Shown: positions 26,380 to 35,733, numbered from the stretch's first letter. The stretch is DNA of 64,000 nt from Collimonas arenae (GCF_000786695.1 NZ_CP009962.1:1488001-1552000), one strand, 5' to 3'. A program made the numbers and translations. The notes: generated from the letters alone by a model not told the origin.

Positions 26380-28215
26380 TTACTGGCTAACCACAAACGT
26401 AGCCGGCCCTGCTAGCTTGGTATAACCGCCATTGTACAAATACCATGCCGTATAAGTCCCGGGCGGCAGTGACGACGTGCTAAACGAAGTCACTCCGCCT
26501 TGGGTCGCCACGTATTGCCACAGGGTCGAGTTGTTGGTGCCAGGGTTATTGCCGGCTGCGTAGATGCCGATCCAGTTGGATGAGTTGGTATTGGCCAGCG
26601 TGGTGCTGAAATTCAGGGCGATATTTTCCCCTTGCTGCACATTGGGCATGGCGGCGCTCAGCTTGGAGGTGGCGGCCGTTGCGTTTGGCGTGAAGGCGTC
26701 GTTGATAGGCTGGGCGTAAGTGTCGTTGGCTGTCAGTCGGCTCAATCCCAGCGCGCTTTCGATGGTGCGGCCGGCACTGTAATGGTTGTAGCTTGCCGTG
26801 CTGAGGGCGCCGCTTCCTGTCAGCCCTTGCGAACCGTACACGATGCCGGCGACGTGGTTGGCGGCGCTTCCCGACGATTCATCCCAGGTCAGTATCAGCA
26901 GCGAACGCTGGCTGGTCCATGCCGGTGAAGCGAAAATCGGTTGCAAGGTTTGTTTCAGCCATCCATCCTGTACCTGCAAACTGTTGGCGGAGCCATTGCC
27001 GGATGCCTCGCCGTCGGCGTTGTCGTCGGCGGCAATCCACGAAAAATTCGGCGTAGTGGCGGATGCTTGCAAGTCGGCGGTGAGTTGCGTGGTATCGAAC
27101 AGATGCGCAGCGCAACGCGCAGGATTGCCGGAGATGTTGGTGTAGTTGATGAAAGGCGCGTCGTCCGGCTGGTAGTAGCTGTCGACGTTATTCTTGGTGT
27201 TGCACGGCGTTCCCATGCCCTGTTCGTATGCCTTCCAGGTTTTGCCGATGGCTTCCAGCCGGTCGCCTATGTGGCTGGCGCCCACCTTGATGTTCGGAAA
27301 ATAGATGGCGCCGTTGACGAACGTGTCGCCGCCCGAGACCGCCATGTAGTTCTCGTCGCTAGGGTGATAGACGCCGCTATAGTTGGTCAGCAAGGTGCCT
27401 CCCTGCGCCAGCGAGTTGATGAACGGGGCATTGGTGGTGTCGCCGATCACTTGCGAGTAATCGGTATTTTCCATCATGACGAAGAATACGTGGTCGAAGG
27501 CCGGCACCGTGGACGTAGGCGCTACCAGGGCAGGCGCCGTTACAGGTGTCGACAAAGTCAGCGACAGATTGTCGGCGTAGCCCACGTTGGTGGAGCTCGA
27601 GGTATTGATGAACTGTAGCTGCACCGCGATCGAGCGAGTGCCGGCCGGTACTGCGCCGCTGTTCGATTTGGCGATGAACGCGTTGGCGTTGCCGCGTGCG
27701 CTGGCGGTGACGCCGGACAGTTCGCCGGGATTACCCAGCACTTTTCCCGAAGCGTCGAGGAAAGTCGCGGTTACCACGGCCTGGCCTGCATACACGGTAT
27801 AGCCGCCCAACCAGCCGGACAGCGAGTAAGTCACGGCGCCAGTATCGATCGTGCTGCTGGCGGACGAGACGTCGACGGTTTGCATCAATGCCGAATCGCC
27901 ATAAGGGCCGTCAGCGATAAACGCATTGCCGGCTGCCGGTGACGACGGCGTGCTGAAGCTGGCGACCGAGTAGCAAACCAGAGTAGGGTTGCCCAGCAAT
28001 ACTTTCCAGCCTGGTACGGTTTTGACAGCCGTCCAATCGGTAGCGCAGAGACCGGTCTCGCCGCCGCCGTTGACGATCAGATTGCCGCTGCCGGCGGCAT
28101 GGACAGAACCCGCGGAAGCGAGCAGCGCCATGCTGGCAAGGCAGCCAAGCGCGGTTTTCAAGATACGCATGCGGCGGGAAAAATTAGCCGGGAAATTGTT
28201 GTTATTCAAGCTCAT
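26380..28215 (-). CDS. exported phosphoesterase (acid phosphatase / phospholipase C superfamily) with accessory domains
   Basis: Three parts are visible in about 611 residues after an N-terminal signal (hydrophobic stretch A-L-G-C-L-A-S-M-A-L-L-A-S-A, H-A-A cleavage). The first is a beta-sandwich of about 165 residues beginning N-L-I-V-N-G-G-G-E, like carbohydrate-binding or DUF642-type modules. The second is the phosphoesterase domain, opening F-D-H-V-F-F-V-M-M-E-N-T-D-Y with N-F-S-W-I-A-A-D-D-N and L-I-L-T-W-D-E-S-S-G. The third is an immunoglobulin-like end with W-I-G-I-Y and T-A-W-Y-L-Y-N-G-G-Y. The family cleaves phosphate esters outside the cytoplasm. The start is uncertain: M-S-L-N-N-N-N at 28215 was chosen, without a strong ribosome site. 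Confidence 0.85.
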   Translation of the reverse strand: MSLNNNNFPANFSRRMRILKTALGCLASMALLASAGSVHAAGSGNLIVNGGGETGLCATDWTAVKTVPGWKVLLGNPTLVCYSVASFSTPSSPAAGNAFIADGPYGDSALMQTVDVSSASSTIDTGAVTYSLSGWLGGYTVYAGQAVVTATFLDASGKVLGNPGELSGVTASARGNANAFIAKSNSGAVPAGTRSIAVQLQFINTSSSTNVGYADNLSLTLSTPVTAPALVAPTSTVPAFDHVFFVMMENTDYSQVIGDTTNAPFINSLAQGGTLLTNYSGVYHPSDENYMAVSGGDTFVNGAIYFPNIKVGASHIGDRLEAIGKTWKAYEQGMGTPCNTKNNVDSYYQPDDAPFINYTNISGNPARCAAHLFDTTQLTADLQASATTPNFSWIAADDNADGEASGNGSANSLQVQDGWLKQTLQPIFASPAWTSQRSLLILTWDESSGSAANHVAGIVYGSQGLTGSGALSTASYNHYSAGRTIESALGLSRLTANDTYAQPINDAFTPNATAATSKLSAAMPNVQQGENIALNFSTTLANTNSSNWIGIYAAGNNPGTNNSTLWQYVATQGGVTSFSTSSLPPGTYTAWYLYNGGYTKLAGPATFVVSQ

Positions 28216-28320
28216 CACATAGTCCAGTCGTGGTTGATCGCCCTTGCGCAAGCTGCTGCTCAGCAGTCTACAGCGGTAGAGGGCGTAAGTCATGAAAGTG
28301 TCTGTTCAGTTTCGATATGC

Positions 28321-28365
28321 GTAAAAAAGCCCGCTCTGAGCCGGCATGGCGGGCAAAGAGCGGGC
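28321..28365 (-). terminator. terminator of the lipoprotein phosphoesterase gene
   Basis: On the minus strand GCCCGCTCT pairs with AGAGCGGGC across a 19-base loop that itself has pairing potential, followed by six T. It lies 21 bases after the stop codon. Confidence 0.85.
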
Positions 28366-28385
28366 GGTGGTTGATTCAGCCTGGG

Positions 28386-30236
28386 TTACTGTTTTTTACA
28401 GCTCGTGCAGGCAGTCGGCTGGCCGCTCGACGGATCGAGGAACAGTTGCGATGTGCTCGGCGTGCCGCTCAGGTTCAGCATGTTGTTCAACGTGCCGGCA
28501 ATAGCGTCGTACGAACCCGCGATGCGTTGACCCGACAGCCAGTTGTCTTCGATGAAGCGCAGGATCGAAGTCTGGTCGGTCAGCGTGTGGTCGACATAGT
28601 TGGTCTTCGCATACGGCGAGATCACCAGCAGCGGCAGGCGCGGACCATAGCCGCAGCGGCCTTGCGCGCCGGACTTGCCGGATGCACCAGACAACGCGGT
28701 TGGCGTGCCTTGCAAGGAACCAGCGCCATTGGATTTGCACACGCCTGGACCATTCAGCATGTCTGCCACGCCTGGCGCGGTCAGGCCGTTGCTGGTGAAT
28801 GCAGCTGCGGCAGTGGTGTTGGCCGAAGGATTCAGGATAGGGCTGGCCTGGTGATCGTAGAAGCCGTCCGAATCGTCATAGGCGATCACGACCAGCGTGT
28901 TGCTCCAGCCTGGTTGCTGTTGCAAAAAGTTGACCACTTGCGTGACGAAGGCTTGCTCGTCGAGCGGATCCGAGTAGCCGGCGTGGCCGTCCTGGTAACC
29001 CGGGGCTTTCAGGAAGCTGACTGCTGGGTAATTGCCAGCCGATACCGCATCGAAAAAGTCATGGATGTCGTACTGGTGGTTGGCCGGATCCACTGTTTTG
29101 CCATCTGCCTGGAAGGTATTGCCAATGGCCGATATAGCGCTCGGACGGGCATGCTTCAGATTCTGCGTGCTGGCGTAGTACTGGAATGGTTGGTGATGCG
29201 GAATGTAATCGCTCTTGGTGACGCCTGTCACTGCCGATGTGGTGGAACGCTTGCAGCCTGTCGTGCCGTTTGGATTGGTCACGGTCAGGTCAAATCCACC
29301 CTGGAAAAATCCCCAGCTGACGTTCGACGCGTTAAGCATGTCGCCGACGTTCTTGCCGCTCAACTGCGCCGCATCGCGCGTCATGCAGGCGTCGTTCAAA
29401 GGCTGGGCGTCGCCGGCCAGGTTGATGCCGCCCGCGCCGTCGTTGGACAATTCGCCATAATAGCCGCCGCCGGCAGCATAGTTGTCGACCTGGCTGGCCG
29501 ACAGGTTAGTGGCGATGACGCCGTTGGTCTGGCCGGAAATCAGGTTGATCGCGCCTGGCGCCGATGGGCCGAACGTAGTGCCGAACGAGTTGTCGTTCAT
29601 TGCATAATGCTGCGCATAATTCCACATCGCCGTCACGGTATTGCCGTCGAAGTAGCCCATGGTCAAGCCGTTGGTGTTCAGCGGCGGCGTCAGCACTTGC
29701 GGTGCCGCCGAGTTGCCGGCGCCCAGCGAGAGAGGGAACAGGTCCATCGCACCGCCGTTGAAGCCCATTTGCTCTGCTTGGTAATCGTGGTCCTGGTCCG
29801 CGATGACGACTTGCGAGCGGTCAAGGCGGAAAGGATTGATCGCGTTGACGCCGTTAGCAGTATTCAACGTCGTCGGATTGGCTGTCAGCAGGCTAGGAAT
29901 TCTGAGTGTGGCGAACTTGTTGGTGACGTCCAATGGCGTTTGCAGGTTATTGACGACCGGCGTATTGGCGGCCGCAGTGAATGCCGGTTCGCCGTTAGGA
30001 TTGGCGGCGTTCGGGTAAGTGCCGAAGTAGTGATCGAACGAGACGTTTTCCTGGAAAATAACAACCACGTGTTGAATCGGTGTGACGGCTTTCGCCACGA
30101 CTGGCGCTGTCGGACCGTTGTTGAGCGACGATGACGAACTGCCGGAATTGCAGCCGCCGAGCAAACCGGCGGTGATGGCCAGCGCTAGCGCTGGCTTGGC
30201 AAAGCGTTGCCCTGCCAGGGTTGGGTACAGTTTCAT
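28386..30236 (-). CDS. lipoprotein phospholipase C-type phosphoesterase
   Basis: The 616-residue product has a lipoprotein signal (hydrophobic 15-27, lipobox L-L-G-G-C, then a serine-rich tether). The phosphoesterase domain opens with H-V-V-V-I-F-Q-E-N-V-S-F-D-H-Y-F-G-T-Y near residue 54, followed by V-I-A-Y-D-D-S-D-G-F-Y-D-H and L-P-L-L-V-I-S-P-Y-A-K. It lacks the two C-terminal domains of PlcN, so it resembles the shorter acid-phosphatase or phospholipase C members that release phosphate from esters at the cell surface. The start follows AGGAGA by five bases. A Pho box lies about 110 bases upstream, implying phosphate-starvation control. Confidence 0.9.
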   Translation of the reverse strand: MKLYPTLAGQRFAKPALALAITAGLLGGCNSGSSSSSLNNGPTAPVVAKAVTPIQHVVVIFQENVSFDHYFGTYPNAANPNGEPAFTAAANTPVVNNLQTPLDVTNKFATLRIPSLLTANPTTLNTANGVNAINPFRLDRSQVVIADQDHDYQAEQMGFNGGAMDLFPLSLGAGNSAAPQVLTPPLNTNGLTMGYFDGNTVTAMWNYAQHYAMNDNSFGTTFGPSAPGAINLISGQTNGVIATNLSASQVDNYAAGGGYYGELSNDGAGGINLAGDAQPLNDACMTRDAAQLSGKNVGDMLNASNVSWGFFQGGFDLTVTNPNGTTGCKRSTTSAVTGVTKSDYIPHHQPFQYYASTQNLKHARPSAISAIGNTFQADGKTVDPANHQYDIHDFFDAVSAGNYPAVSFLKAPGYQDGHAGYSDPLDEQAFVTQVVNFLQQQPGWSNTLVVIAYDDSDGFYDHQASPILNPSANTTAAAAFTSNGLTAPGVADMLNGPGVCKSNGAGSLQGTPTALSGASGKSGAQGRCGYGPRLPLLVISPYAKTNYVDHTLTDQTSILRFIEDNWLSGQRIAGSYDAIAGTLNNMLNLSGTPSTSQLFLDPSSGQPTACTSCKKQ

Positions 30237-30347
30237 TGATTCTCCTGAGCCTGATGGTGTTTTAGTGATTTTTTTATAGATGAATGCAGCGTGCGTTTGA
30301 CCGAAAATAACTTTCTGTAAATGCTTGCGGGAAACATTCGGGGGTGG

Positions 30348-30392
30348 ATTGTAGGATCGCCTTATGACCGCATGATGACTACTTGATGACAT
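30348..30392 (-). promoter_or_regulatory. three-unit Pho box and promoter for the lipoprotein phosphoesterase
   Basis: Read on the minus strand, GTCAT recurs three times at exactly 11-base intervals (plus-strand ATGAC at 30364, 30375 and 30386). Ten bases after the last 7-mer CGGTCAT comes TACAAT, a good -10 element. The geometry is that of a PhoB-activated promoter. Elsewhere in the gap 30237-30594 a small dyad, ATTTCA and TGAAAT at 30439-30456, may belong to the peroxidase gene. Confidence 0.65.
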
Positions 30393-30594
30393 GTAGTTTC
30401 CATCATCGGATTCATGGATTCAGTGTGCGGGGAGCTTCATTTCATCAAGTTGAAATAATTCAGCGCTATTGTGGCGGGTTATTGTTTTGATCCAGATGCG
30501 CATCAATGCTTTCGGGCGTTGTTCGTTTCTCGTTCCTGAATCGCGCTCGGTTTTGGCGTTCGATTTTTTCACCGTCGGATATCTTTAAGCACGT

Positions 30595-32070
30595 ATGCAT
30601 ACTCGGTCTCAGCCGCATCCAGTCGTTGCAGCACCAGCATCGCCACGCATGGCCATAGTTACATGTGCAACACTGTTGTTTCTCCTGAGCGGATGCGATC
30701 GCCAGCAAGCTCCCGGCGCACAAGTTGCATCGGCTGCATCCGCTGCATCTGCTGCGGTGGCGCAGGCACTCGCGAAACCCGCGTTGTCGCCCGATGTGCA
30801 AGCAGCGCAGGCGCGCCTGAATGCGCCGGTTGTCCCATTAAGCGCCGTGGCCGAGCTTGGGCGAAAGATTTTCTATGATAAGTCTCTATCAGGGTCCGGC
30901 AAGCTCGCCTGTGCGTCTTGTCACAACCCGGATAATGCCCATGCGCCAGCCAACGATCTGGCAGTGCAGCTTGGCGGCAGCAACCTGCGAAGCCAGGGCG
31001 GCCGCGCCGTGCCATCCTTGCGCTATCACGAGCATGCGCCGGCGTTTTCCATCGGTCCCGACACCAAACCAGATGAAGACGACAAAGGCGCTGTGCAACT
31101 CGCGGCTGCGGTCCAGAGCGGGGTAGCCGCTCCGGCTCCGGTGGTAGCCAAGGCCAGCTTGCAGCCGGCAGCGGCAGTGCAGGAAATGGTGCCGCAGGGC
31201 GGTTTCGACTGGGACGGGCGGGCGACGAATCTTACCGATCAGGCCGGCGGTCCTTTGCTCGCAGCGAATGAAATGGCGAACAAGAATGCGGCTGAACTGC
31301 TGGCAAAACTCAAAGCGGCTCCTTATGCGCACGACATGCTGCAATTGTTCGGTCCGGGCGTATTCACCTCGCCCAACCTGGCGCTTGGTGAAGCTTATTA
31401 CGCATTGGCTCTGTACCAGAAAGAGGATCGCAGCTTCCATCCTTATGACAGCAAGTACGATTACTACCTGGCAGAGAAGGTGCAGCTAAGCGAACAGGAA
31501 AGCCGCGGTCTGAAACTGTTCAAAGATCCGAAAAAGGGTAACTGCGCAACCTGCCATATCGAGAAGGCATCGCACGACGGCCGCTTCCCGCCGGTATTTA
31601 CCGACTATCAGTTCGAAGCGCTTGGCGTCCCGCGCAACAAGGCGATTGCAGCCAACCGCGACCCGCGGTATTTTGATCTCGGCATGTGCGGTCCGTGGCG
31701 CAAGGATGCGGCCAAACAGGTCAATTATTGCGGTTACTTCAAAACCCCGACCTTGCGCAATGTCGCTACCCGCCAGGTCTATTTCCATAATGGGGCGCTT
31801 CACTCGCTGGAAGACGTCGTGCATTTTTATATGGAGCGTGAAACCAAGCCAGAGAAATGGTACCCCCGGGGCAAGGACGGCAAGTTTAACAAGTATGACG
31901 ATCTTCCTGCGGCCTATCATGCCAATGTGGACGTGACCGATGCGCCGTTTGACAGCAAGCCGGGCATGCCGCCTGCGCTGACGGACGATGAAATCAAGGA
32001 TGTCGTCGCGTTCCTGAAAACGCTGAATGACGGCTATCGTCCTGAGGATGGAAAAGTCGCCAGTAAATAA
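30595..32070 (+). CDS. di-haem cytochrome c peroxidase, CcpA/MauG family
   Basis: The 491-residue protein carries two haem c motifs, C106-A-S-C-H110 and C317-A-T-C-H321, on either side of a family-typical core. This layout reduces hydrogen peroxide (CcpA) or oxidises a protein partner (MauG). An N-terminal lipobox (L-L-S-G-C34) suggests anchoring in the periplasm; an Ala/Ser-rich repeat (about 45-58) forms a tether. A long Ala-rich insertion (about 166-200) separates the haem domains. The start is uncertain: no Shine-Dalgarno precedes ATG 30595, and ATG 30649 would give a shorter signal. It is divergent from the phosphoesterase gene. Confidence 0.88.
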   Translation: MHTRSQPHPVVAAPASPRMAIVTCATLLFLLSGCDRQQAPGAQVASAASAASAAVAQALAKPALSPDVQAAQARLNAPVVPLSAVAELGRKIFYDKSLSGSGKLACASCHNPDNAHAPANDLAVQLGGSNLRSQGGRAVPSLRYHEHAPAFSIGPDTKPDEDDKGAVQLAAAVQSGVAAPAPVVAKASLQPAAAVQEMVPQGGFDWDGRATNLTDQAGGPLLAANEMANKNAAELLAKLKAAPYAHDMLQLFGPGVFTSPNLALGEAYYALALYQKEDRSFHPYDSKYDYYLAEKVQLSEQESRGLKLFKDPKKGNCATCHIEKASHDGRFPPVFTDYQFEALGVPRNKAIAANRDPRYFDLGMCGPWRKDAAKQVNYCGYFKTPTLRNVATRQVYFHNGALHSLEDVVHFYMERETKPEKWYPRGKDGKFNKYDDLPAAYHANVDVTDAPFDSKPGMPPALTDDEIKDVVAFLKTLNDGYRPEDGKVASK

Positions 32071-32194
32071 ACAGTCTGCCTAAAACAATCTGTCCTCCGG
32101 GCCCAGGCCCGGATGCATCATTGCAGGTTGCCAGTCCTGGTTGATCCGCCATGCTTCACAGGCTGTCGCAAACACAGACCGCCAGGCGCGCCGT

Positions 32195-33094
32195 TTATTC
32201 CCTTCCGATATTGTCACCCTGCGCACGCAGCCACTCGAACACATGCAGCACCATTTCCGAGCGAGGCTGCGCCGCTACGCCCGACAGCCACCAGGTAGCG
32301 CCAGGCAAGCGCGGATAGCCGGGCAGGATCAGCAGTTGCCCGTTGGACAAGTTGTCCGCCACCAGCAGGCGCGGCAGGCAAGCGATGCCCCGGCCGCCTA
32401 ATGTGGCATCCAGCAACAGGCGTGAATCGTCGTAGATGGCGCGTTTGCGAAACGAAGCCAGCTCTTCCAGAAACAGCTGCGCGGTAGCGTCGCCTGTCAA
32501 ACTCTCCTCCAGGCAAACCAGGTCTGCATGCAGATGATGCTGCTCCTGCGGCACCTGGGCAAGCCTTGCCGCCAGCTCGCGATTGCCGATCATTACCCAC
32601 TCGTCTTGCAGCAATGGCAGTTCCAGCAATCCTGCCTGCAGGATAGGCCGGTCGCTGATGGCGATGTCGACGTCGATCTCATCGACGAATCTGGCTGTCT
32701 CGTCGATCGACAGCAACAGGCAGAGTTCCGGGAATTGCTCTTCCAATTGCCGGAGCCGAGGTTGCAGCCAGCCATGCGACAGATTGGCGGGGCATACCAG
32801 CACCACCAGTCCGGGGTCCAGGTAGCTGGCGATGCGTCCCAGCCCGCTGCGCATGATCGTCAGCGTGCGCTGCACGCTGCGTTGCAAGACTTCGCCCGCA
32901 ACGGTCAGTTCTACGCCACGTCCGGCGCGACGGAACAGCGGTTGCTTGATTTGTTCTTCAAGCTGCTGGACCTGATGGCTGATAGCCGATTGCGTGACAT
33001 GCAATTCGTCTGCCGCGCGGGAGAAATTGCCGTGGCGCGCCGCCGCTTCAAAGCCCATCAGTAATTTGAGGGAAGGGATGCGATGTTCTGACAT
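32195..33094 (-). CDS. LysR-family regulator, GcvA-like
   Basis: The 299-residue regulator has an N-terminal winged helix (A-A-R-H-G-N-F-S-R-A-A-D-E-L-H-V-T-Q-S-A, about 18-37) and a C-terminal effector domain (about 90-290). The start M-S-E-H-R-I-P-S-L-K and H-G-N-F-S pattern is that of the GcvA/AmpR branch. It is divergent from the first of two exported agmatine-deiminase-type genes, separated by 157 bases, and is the obvious candidate to control them. An inverted pair ATATGAG and CTCATAT (33093-33143) brackets the spacer. The inducer is unknown. Confidence 0.88.
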   Translation of the reverse strand: MSEHRIPSLKLLMGFEAAARHGNFSRAADELHVTQSAISHQVQQLEEQIKQPLFRRAGRGVELTVAGEVLQRSVQRTLTIMRSGLGRIASYLDPGLVVLVCPANLSHGWLQPRLRQLEEQFPELCLLLSIDETARFVDEIDVDIAISDRPILQAGLLELPLLQDEWVMIGNRELAARLAQVPQEQHHLHADLVCLEESLTGDATAQLFLEELASFRKRAIYDDSRLLLDATLGGRGIACLPRLLVADNLSNGQLLILPGYPRLPGATWWLSGVAAQPRSEMVLHVFEWLRAQGDNIGRE

Positions 33095-33251
33095 ATGAGA
33101 AAACCTAATGTATTTGAGTAAATATTATCATTTGTGCTCATATTTAAAGCAAGCCAAAATGCGTCCCATAGTGATTGTCCTCATGGCAATGACGTCAAAC
33201 CTGCCGCGAAAACAGTCGTGGCTTGGAATACCAATCAAATTAGGGACGGTA

Positions 33252-34445
33252 ATGAGTTCGCGTCGATTTTTCTTACGTAAATGTGCCGCAGGCAGCAGCG
33301 CGGTAATGTTCAGCGGTTTGCTTGGTGCTTGCGGCGGGGGTGGCGAGGATAACGCTCCGTCAGGCAACAAAGCCGCCGGCGGCGCGGTCGCCCCGGCCGG
33401 CAATGCTGGCGACAATACCGGCGGCGGGACCACGCCCGGCACAGATGCCTGGCTGATGCCCGACGAGACGGGGCCGCACAAGGCGACCTGGATGGCGTAC
33501 GGCGCATCGCCAGCCATCTGGACTGCAACCCAGGTACCGCAGGTGCAGCAGGCGCTGGCGCGCATTGCGAATGCGATCGTCGCTTATGAACCTGTCAACA
33601 TGCTGGTGCGGCAAGATGATGTGGATAATGCCCGGCGCATTCTCGATCCGCGCATTAATCTCGTCGTGGCGGCGCTCGACGATCTCTGGATGCGCGACAC
33701 CGGGCCGGTCTTCGTCAAGAACGCCAAGGGCGACAAGGCTGGCGTCAAGTTCAATTTCAACGGCTGGGGCAACAAACAGGTATTTTCGAATGACAGCAAG
33801 GTCGCCGATGTGGTGACCCGGCAGGCAGCCGTTCCCATGCTAGCGACCAAACTGGTGCTGGAGGGAGGAGGCATGGAAGTAGACGGCAAGGGGACGGCGA
33901 TCATCACCGAAAGCTGCGTCCTCAACGCCAACCGCAATCCGGGATTGAGCAAGGCGGATTGCGAAGCCGAACTGAAACGGCTGCTGGGCATACGCAAGGT
34001 GATCTGGTTACCGGGTATCGTCAACAAAGACATTACCGACGCCCATACCGATTTCTACGCCCGCTTTGTGCGGCCGGGAGTGGTGGTGGCGCATAACGAA
34101 CCCGATCCGTACTCCTACGAAAATGCGCTGACCAAACGGCATCTGGAGATTTTGCAGAGCGCCACCGATGCCGATAACCTGCCTCTGCAGGTAGTGACGG
34201 TAGATGCGCCTGGCAATATACGGCCCGGAAATGACCGGAATACCTTCGCCGCCGGATATATCAATTTTTATGTGACCAAGGGCGCGGTGTTCATGCCAGA
34301 ATTTGGCGATGCGGCGGCAGACGCCAAGGCCAAATCGCAATATGAGCAGCTATTTCCCGGGCGCACCGTGGTTCAGATTAATATAGACCCGATTGCAGCC
34401 GGCGGTGGCGGCATCCACTGCACCACGCAGCAGGAACCGCTCTGA
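33252..34445 (+). CDS. Tat-exported agmatine deiminase-family protein, copy 1
   Basis: Agmatine deiminases hydrolyse the guanidine group of agmatine to N-carbamoylputrescine and ammonia; relatives act on peptidyl-arginine. The 397-residue protein has the family motifs D-D-L-W-M-R-D-T-G-P, F-N-F-N-G-W-G, L-E-G-G-G-M-E-V-D-G, H-T-D-F-Y-A-R-F and the catalytic cysteine in G-G-G-G-I-H-C-T-T-Q-Q near the end. Unlike cytoplasmic AguA it starts with a twin-arginine signal (S-S-R-R-F-F-L-R-K) and a lipobox-like L-L-G-A-C, then a Gly-rich linker. AGGGA lies six bases before the ATG. Copy 2 follows after 47 bases. Confidence 0.9.
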   Translation: MSSRRFFLRKCAAGSSAVMFSGLLGACGGGGEDNAPSGNKAAGGAVAPAGNAGDNTGGGTTPGTDAWLMPDETGPHKATWMAYGASPAIWTATQVPQVQQALARIANAIVAYEPVNMLVRQDDVDNARRILDPRINLVVAALDDLWMRDTGPVFVKNAKGDKAGVKFNFNGWGNKQVFSNDSKVADVVTRQAAVPMLATKLVLEGGGMEVDGKGTAIITESCVLNANRNPGLSKADCEAELKRLLGIRKVIWLPGIVNKDITDAHTDFYARFVRPGVVVAHNEPDPYSYENALTKRHLEILQSATDADNLPLQVVTVDAPGNIRPGNDRNTFAAGYINFYVTKGAVFMPEFGDAAADAKAKSQYEQLFPGRTVVQINIDPIAAGGGGIHCTTQQEPL

Positions 34446-34492
34446 AGCGTTCCAGAATCTGCTCAACAGCCATGACGGCAAGGAGAACGCTG

Positions 34493-35614
34493 GTGAATCG
34501 ACGTGACTACCTGAAGCACGGACTGCGCGGCGCTAGCGCATTGGGGCTGGCCGCTTACCTGGGCGCCGGCTGGTCGCAGGCCGCCGGCGCCGGTTTGGCG
34601 ACAAGCCAGGCCGCAGACTGGCACATGCCGGACGAGGGCGAGCCGCACGCGGCGACCTGGATGGCGTTCGGTCCGAGTGACGAAGTCTGGGGACAGAAAC
34701 TGAAGTCCGGCGCGCAAGCCAACCTGGCGCTGATCGCTCGCACCATCTCCGCCTCGGAACCGGTCAATATGCTGGTGCGGGAAGAAGACTATGAGCACGC
34801 CGCGCGTCTGTGCGGCAATGCGGTCAAGCTGGTGGTGCAGCCCATCGATGATTTGTGGATGCGTGATAGCGGTCCGGTATTCGTCAAAAACCGGCAAGGC
34901 GGACTGGCCGCGGTCAACTTCAATTTCAACGGCTGGGGCGAGAAGCAGGATTACGATAGCGATGCACTGGTCGCTGGCTTTGTCGGACAGCACGCGGGGG
35001 TGAAGATGCTGGACAGCACACTGGTACTGGAAGGCGGCGGCATCGAAGTCGACGGCCAAGGCACGGCCATCATCACCGAAAGCTGTGTGTTGAATCCTAA
35101 CCGTAACCCTGGCGTCAGCAAGGCGCAATGCGAAGCCGAGTTGCGGCGCTTGCTCGGCCTGGAGAAAATTATCTGGCTGCCAGGTATAGCCGGGCACGAC
35201 ATTACCGATGGACACACTGATTTTTACGCCCGCTTTTGCCGCCCGGGCGTAGTGGTAGCCGGTTATGAAACGGATCCGGCATCGGCCGAACGGGCGGTAA
35301 CGCAACGCCATCTGGATATTCTGCGCAAGGCTAGCGATGCCCGCGGCCGCGCCTTGCAAGTGGTGACGTTGCCAGGGCCGGACAGTGTACGCAGCCAGTA
35401 TGAAAACAAAGACTTTGCTGCCGGATATATCAATTTCTATGTCTGTAACGGTGCGGTGATCTGCCCTGAATTCGGCGATAACAAGAGCGACCGCAACACC
35501 AAATCCATCTTGCGCGAGTTGTTCCCAAAGCGTGACATTATCCAGTTGAATATCGACGCGATTGCAGCCGGAGGTGGCGGCATTCACTGTACAACCCAGC
35601 AACAGCCGGCATGA
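34493..35614 (+). CDS. Tat-exported agmatine deiminase-family protein, copy 2
   Basis: This 373-residue paralogue of the preceding gene shares well over half of aligned positions by eye, including D-D-L-W-M-R-D-S-G-P, F-N-F-N-G-W-G, E-G-G-G-I-E-V-D-G, H-T-D-F-Y-A-R-F and the catalytic G-G-G-G-I-H-C-T-T-Q-Q. The chosen GTG start, seven bases after AAGGAG, gives a clean twin-arginine peptide V-N-R-R-D-Y-L-K-H; an ATG 21 bases upstream is less likely. It lacks the lipobox of copy 1, so one protein may be membrane-tethered and the other free in the periplasm. The two arose by tandem duplication and form an operon. Confidence 0.9.
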   Translation: MNRRDYLKHGLRGASALGLAAYLGAGWSQAAGAGLATSQAADWHMPDEGEPHAATWMAFGPSDEVWGQKLKSGAQANLALIARTISASEPVNMLVREEDYEHAARLCGNAVKLVVQPIDDLWMRDSGPVFVKNRQGGLAAVNFNFNGWGEKQDYDSDALVAGFVGQHAGVKMLDSTLVLEGGGIEVDGQGTAIITESCVLNPNRNPGVSKAQCEAELRRLLGLEKIIWLPGIAGHDITDGHTDFYARFCRPGVVVAGYETDPASAERAVTQRHLDILRKASDARGRALQVVTLPGPDSVRSQYENKDFAAGYINFYVCNGAVICPEFGDNKSDRNTKSILRELFPKRDIIQLNIDAIAAGGGGIHCTTQQQPA

Positions 35615-35733
35615 GCAAGGCGTTGAGGAAAAGAGCTTGAAAATTCGGCGAGCGTGCCGATGTCCGGAGTGATGCCTGGCAACGGCGTATATTCGTAGGC
35701 AGGGATGAATAAAACCGACAGGAAAGACTGACC

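Noticed and set aside
28317..30134. 605-codon plus-strand frame opposite the lipoprotein phosphoesterase
   Set aside because: It is fully antisense to a gene with clear domains, and its composition shows the bias of a mirrored high-G+C gene.
33093..33143. ATATGAG and CTCATAT as the operator of the deiminase LysR
   Set aside because: The 37-base distance is too long for one LysR site, and one arm overlaps the regulator's start codon; kept only as a remark.
34463..35602. 379-codon minus-strand frame opposite the second deiminase
   Set aside because: Antisense shadow of a gene with intact catalytic motifs.
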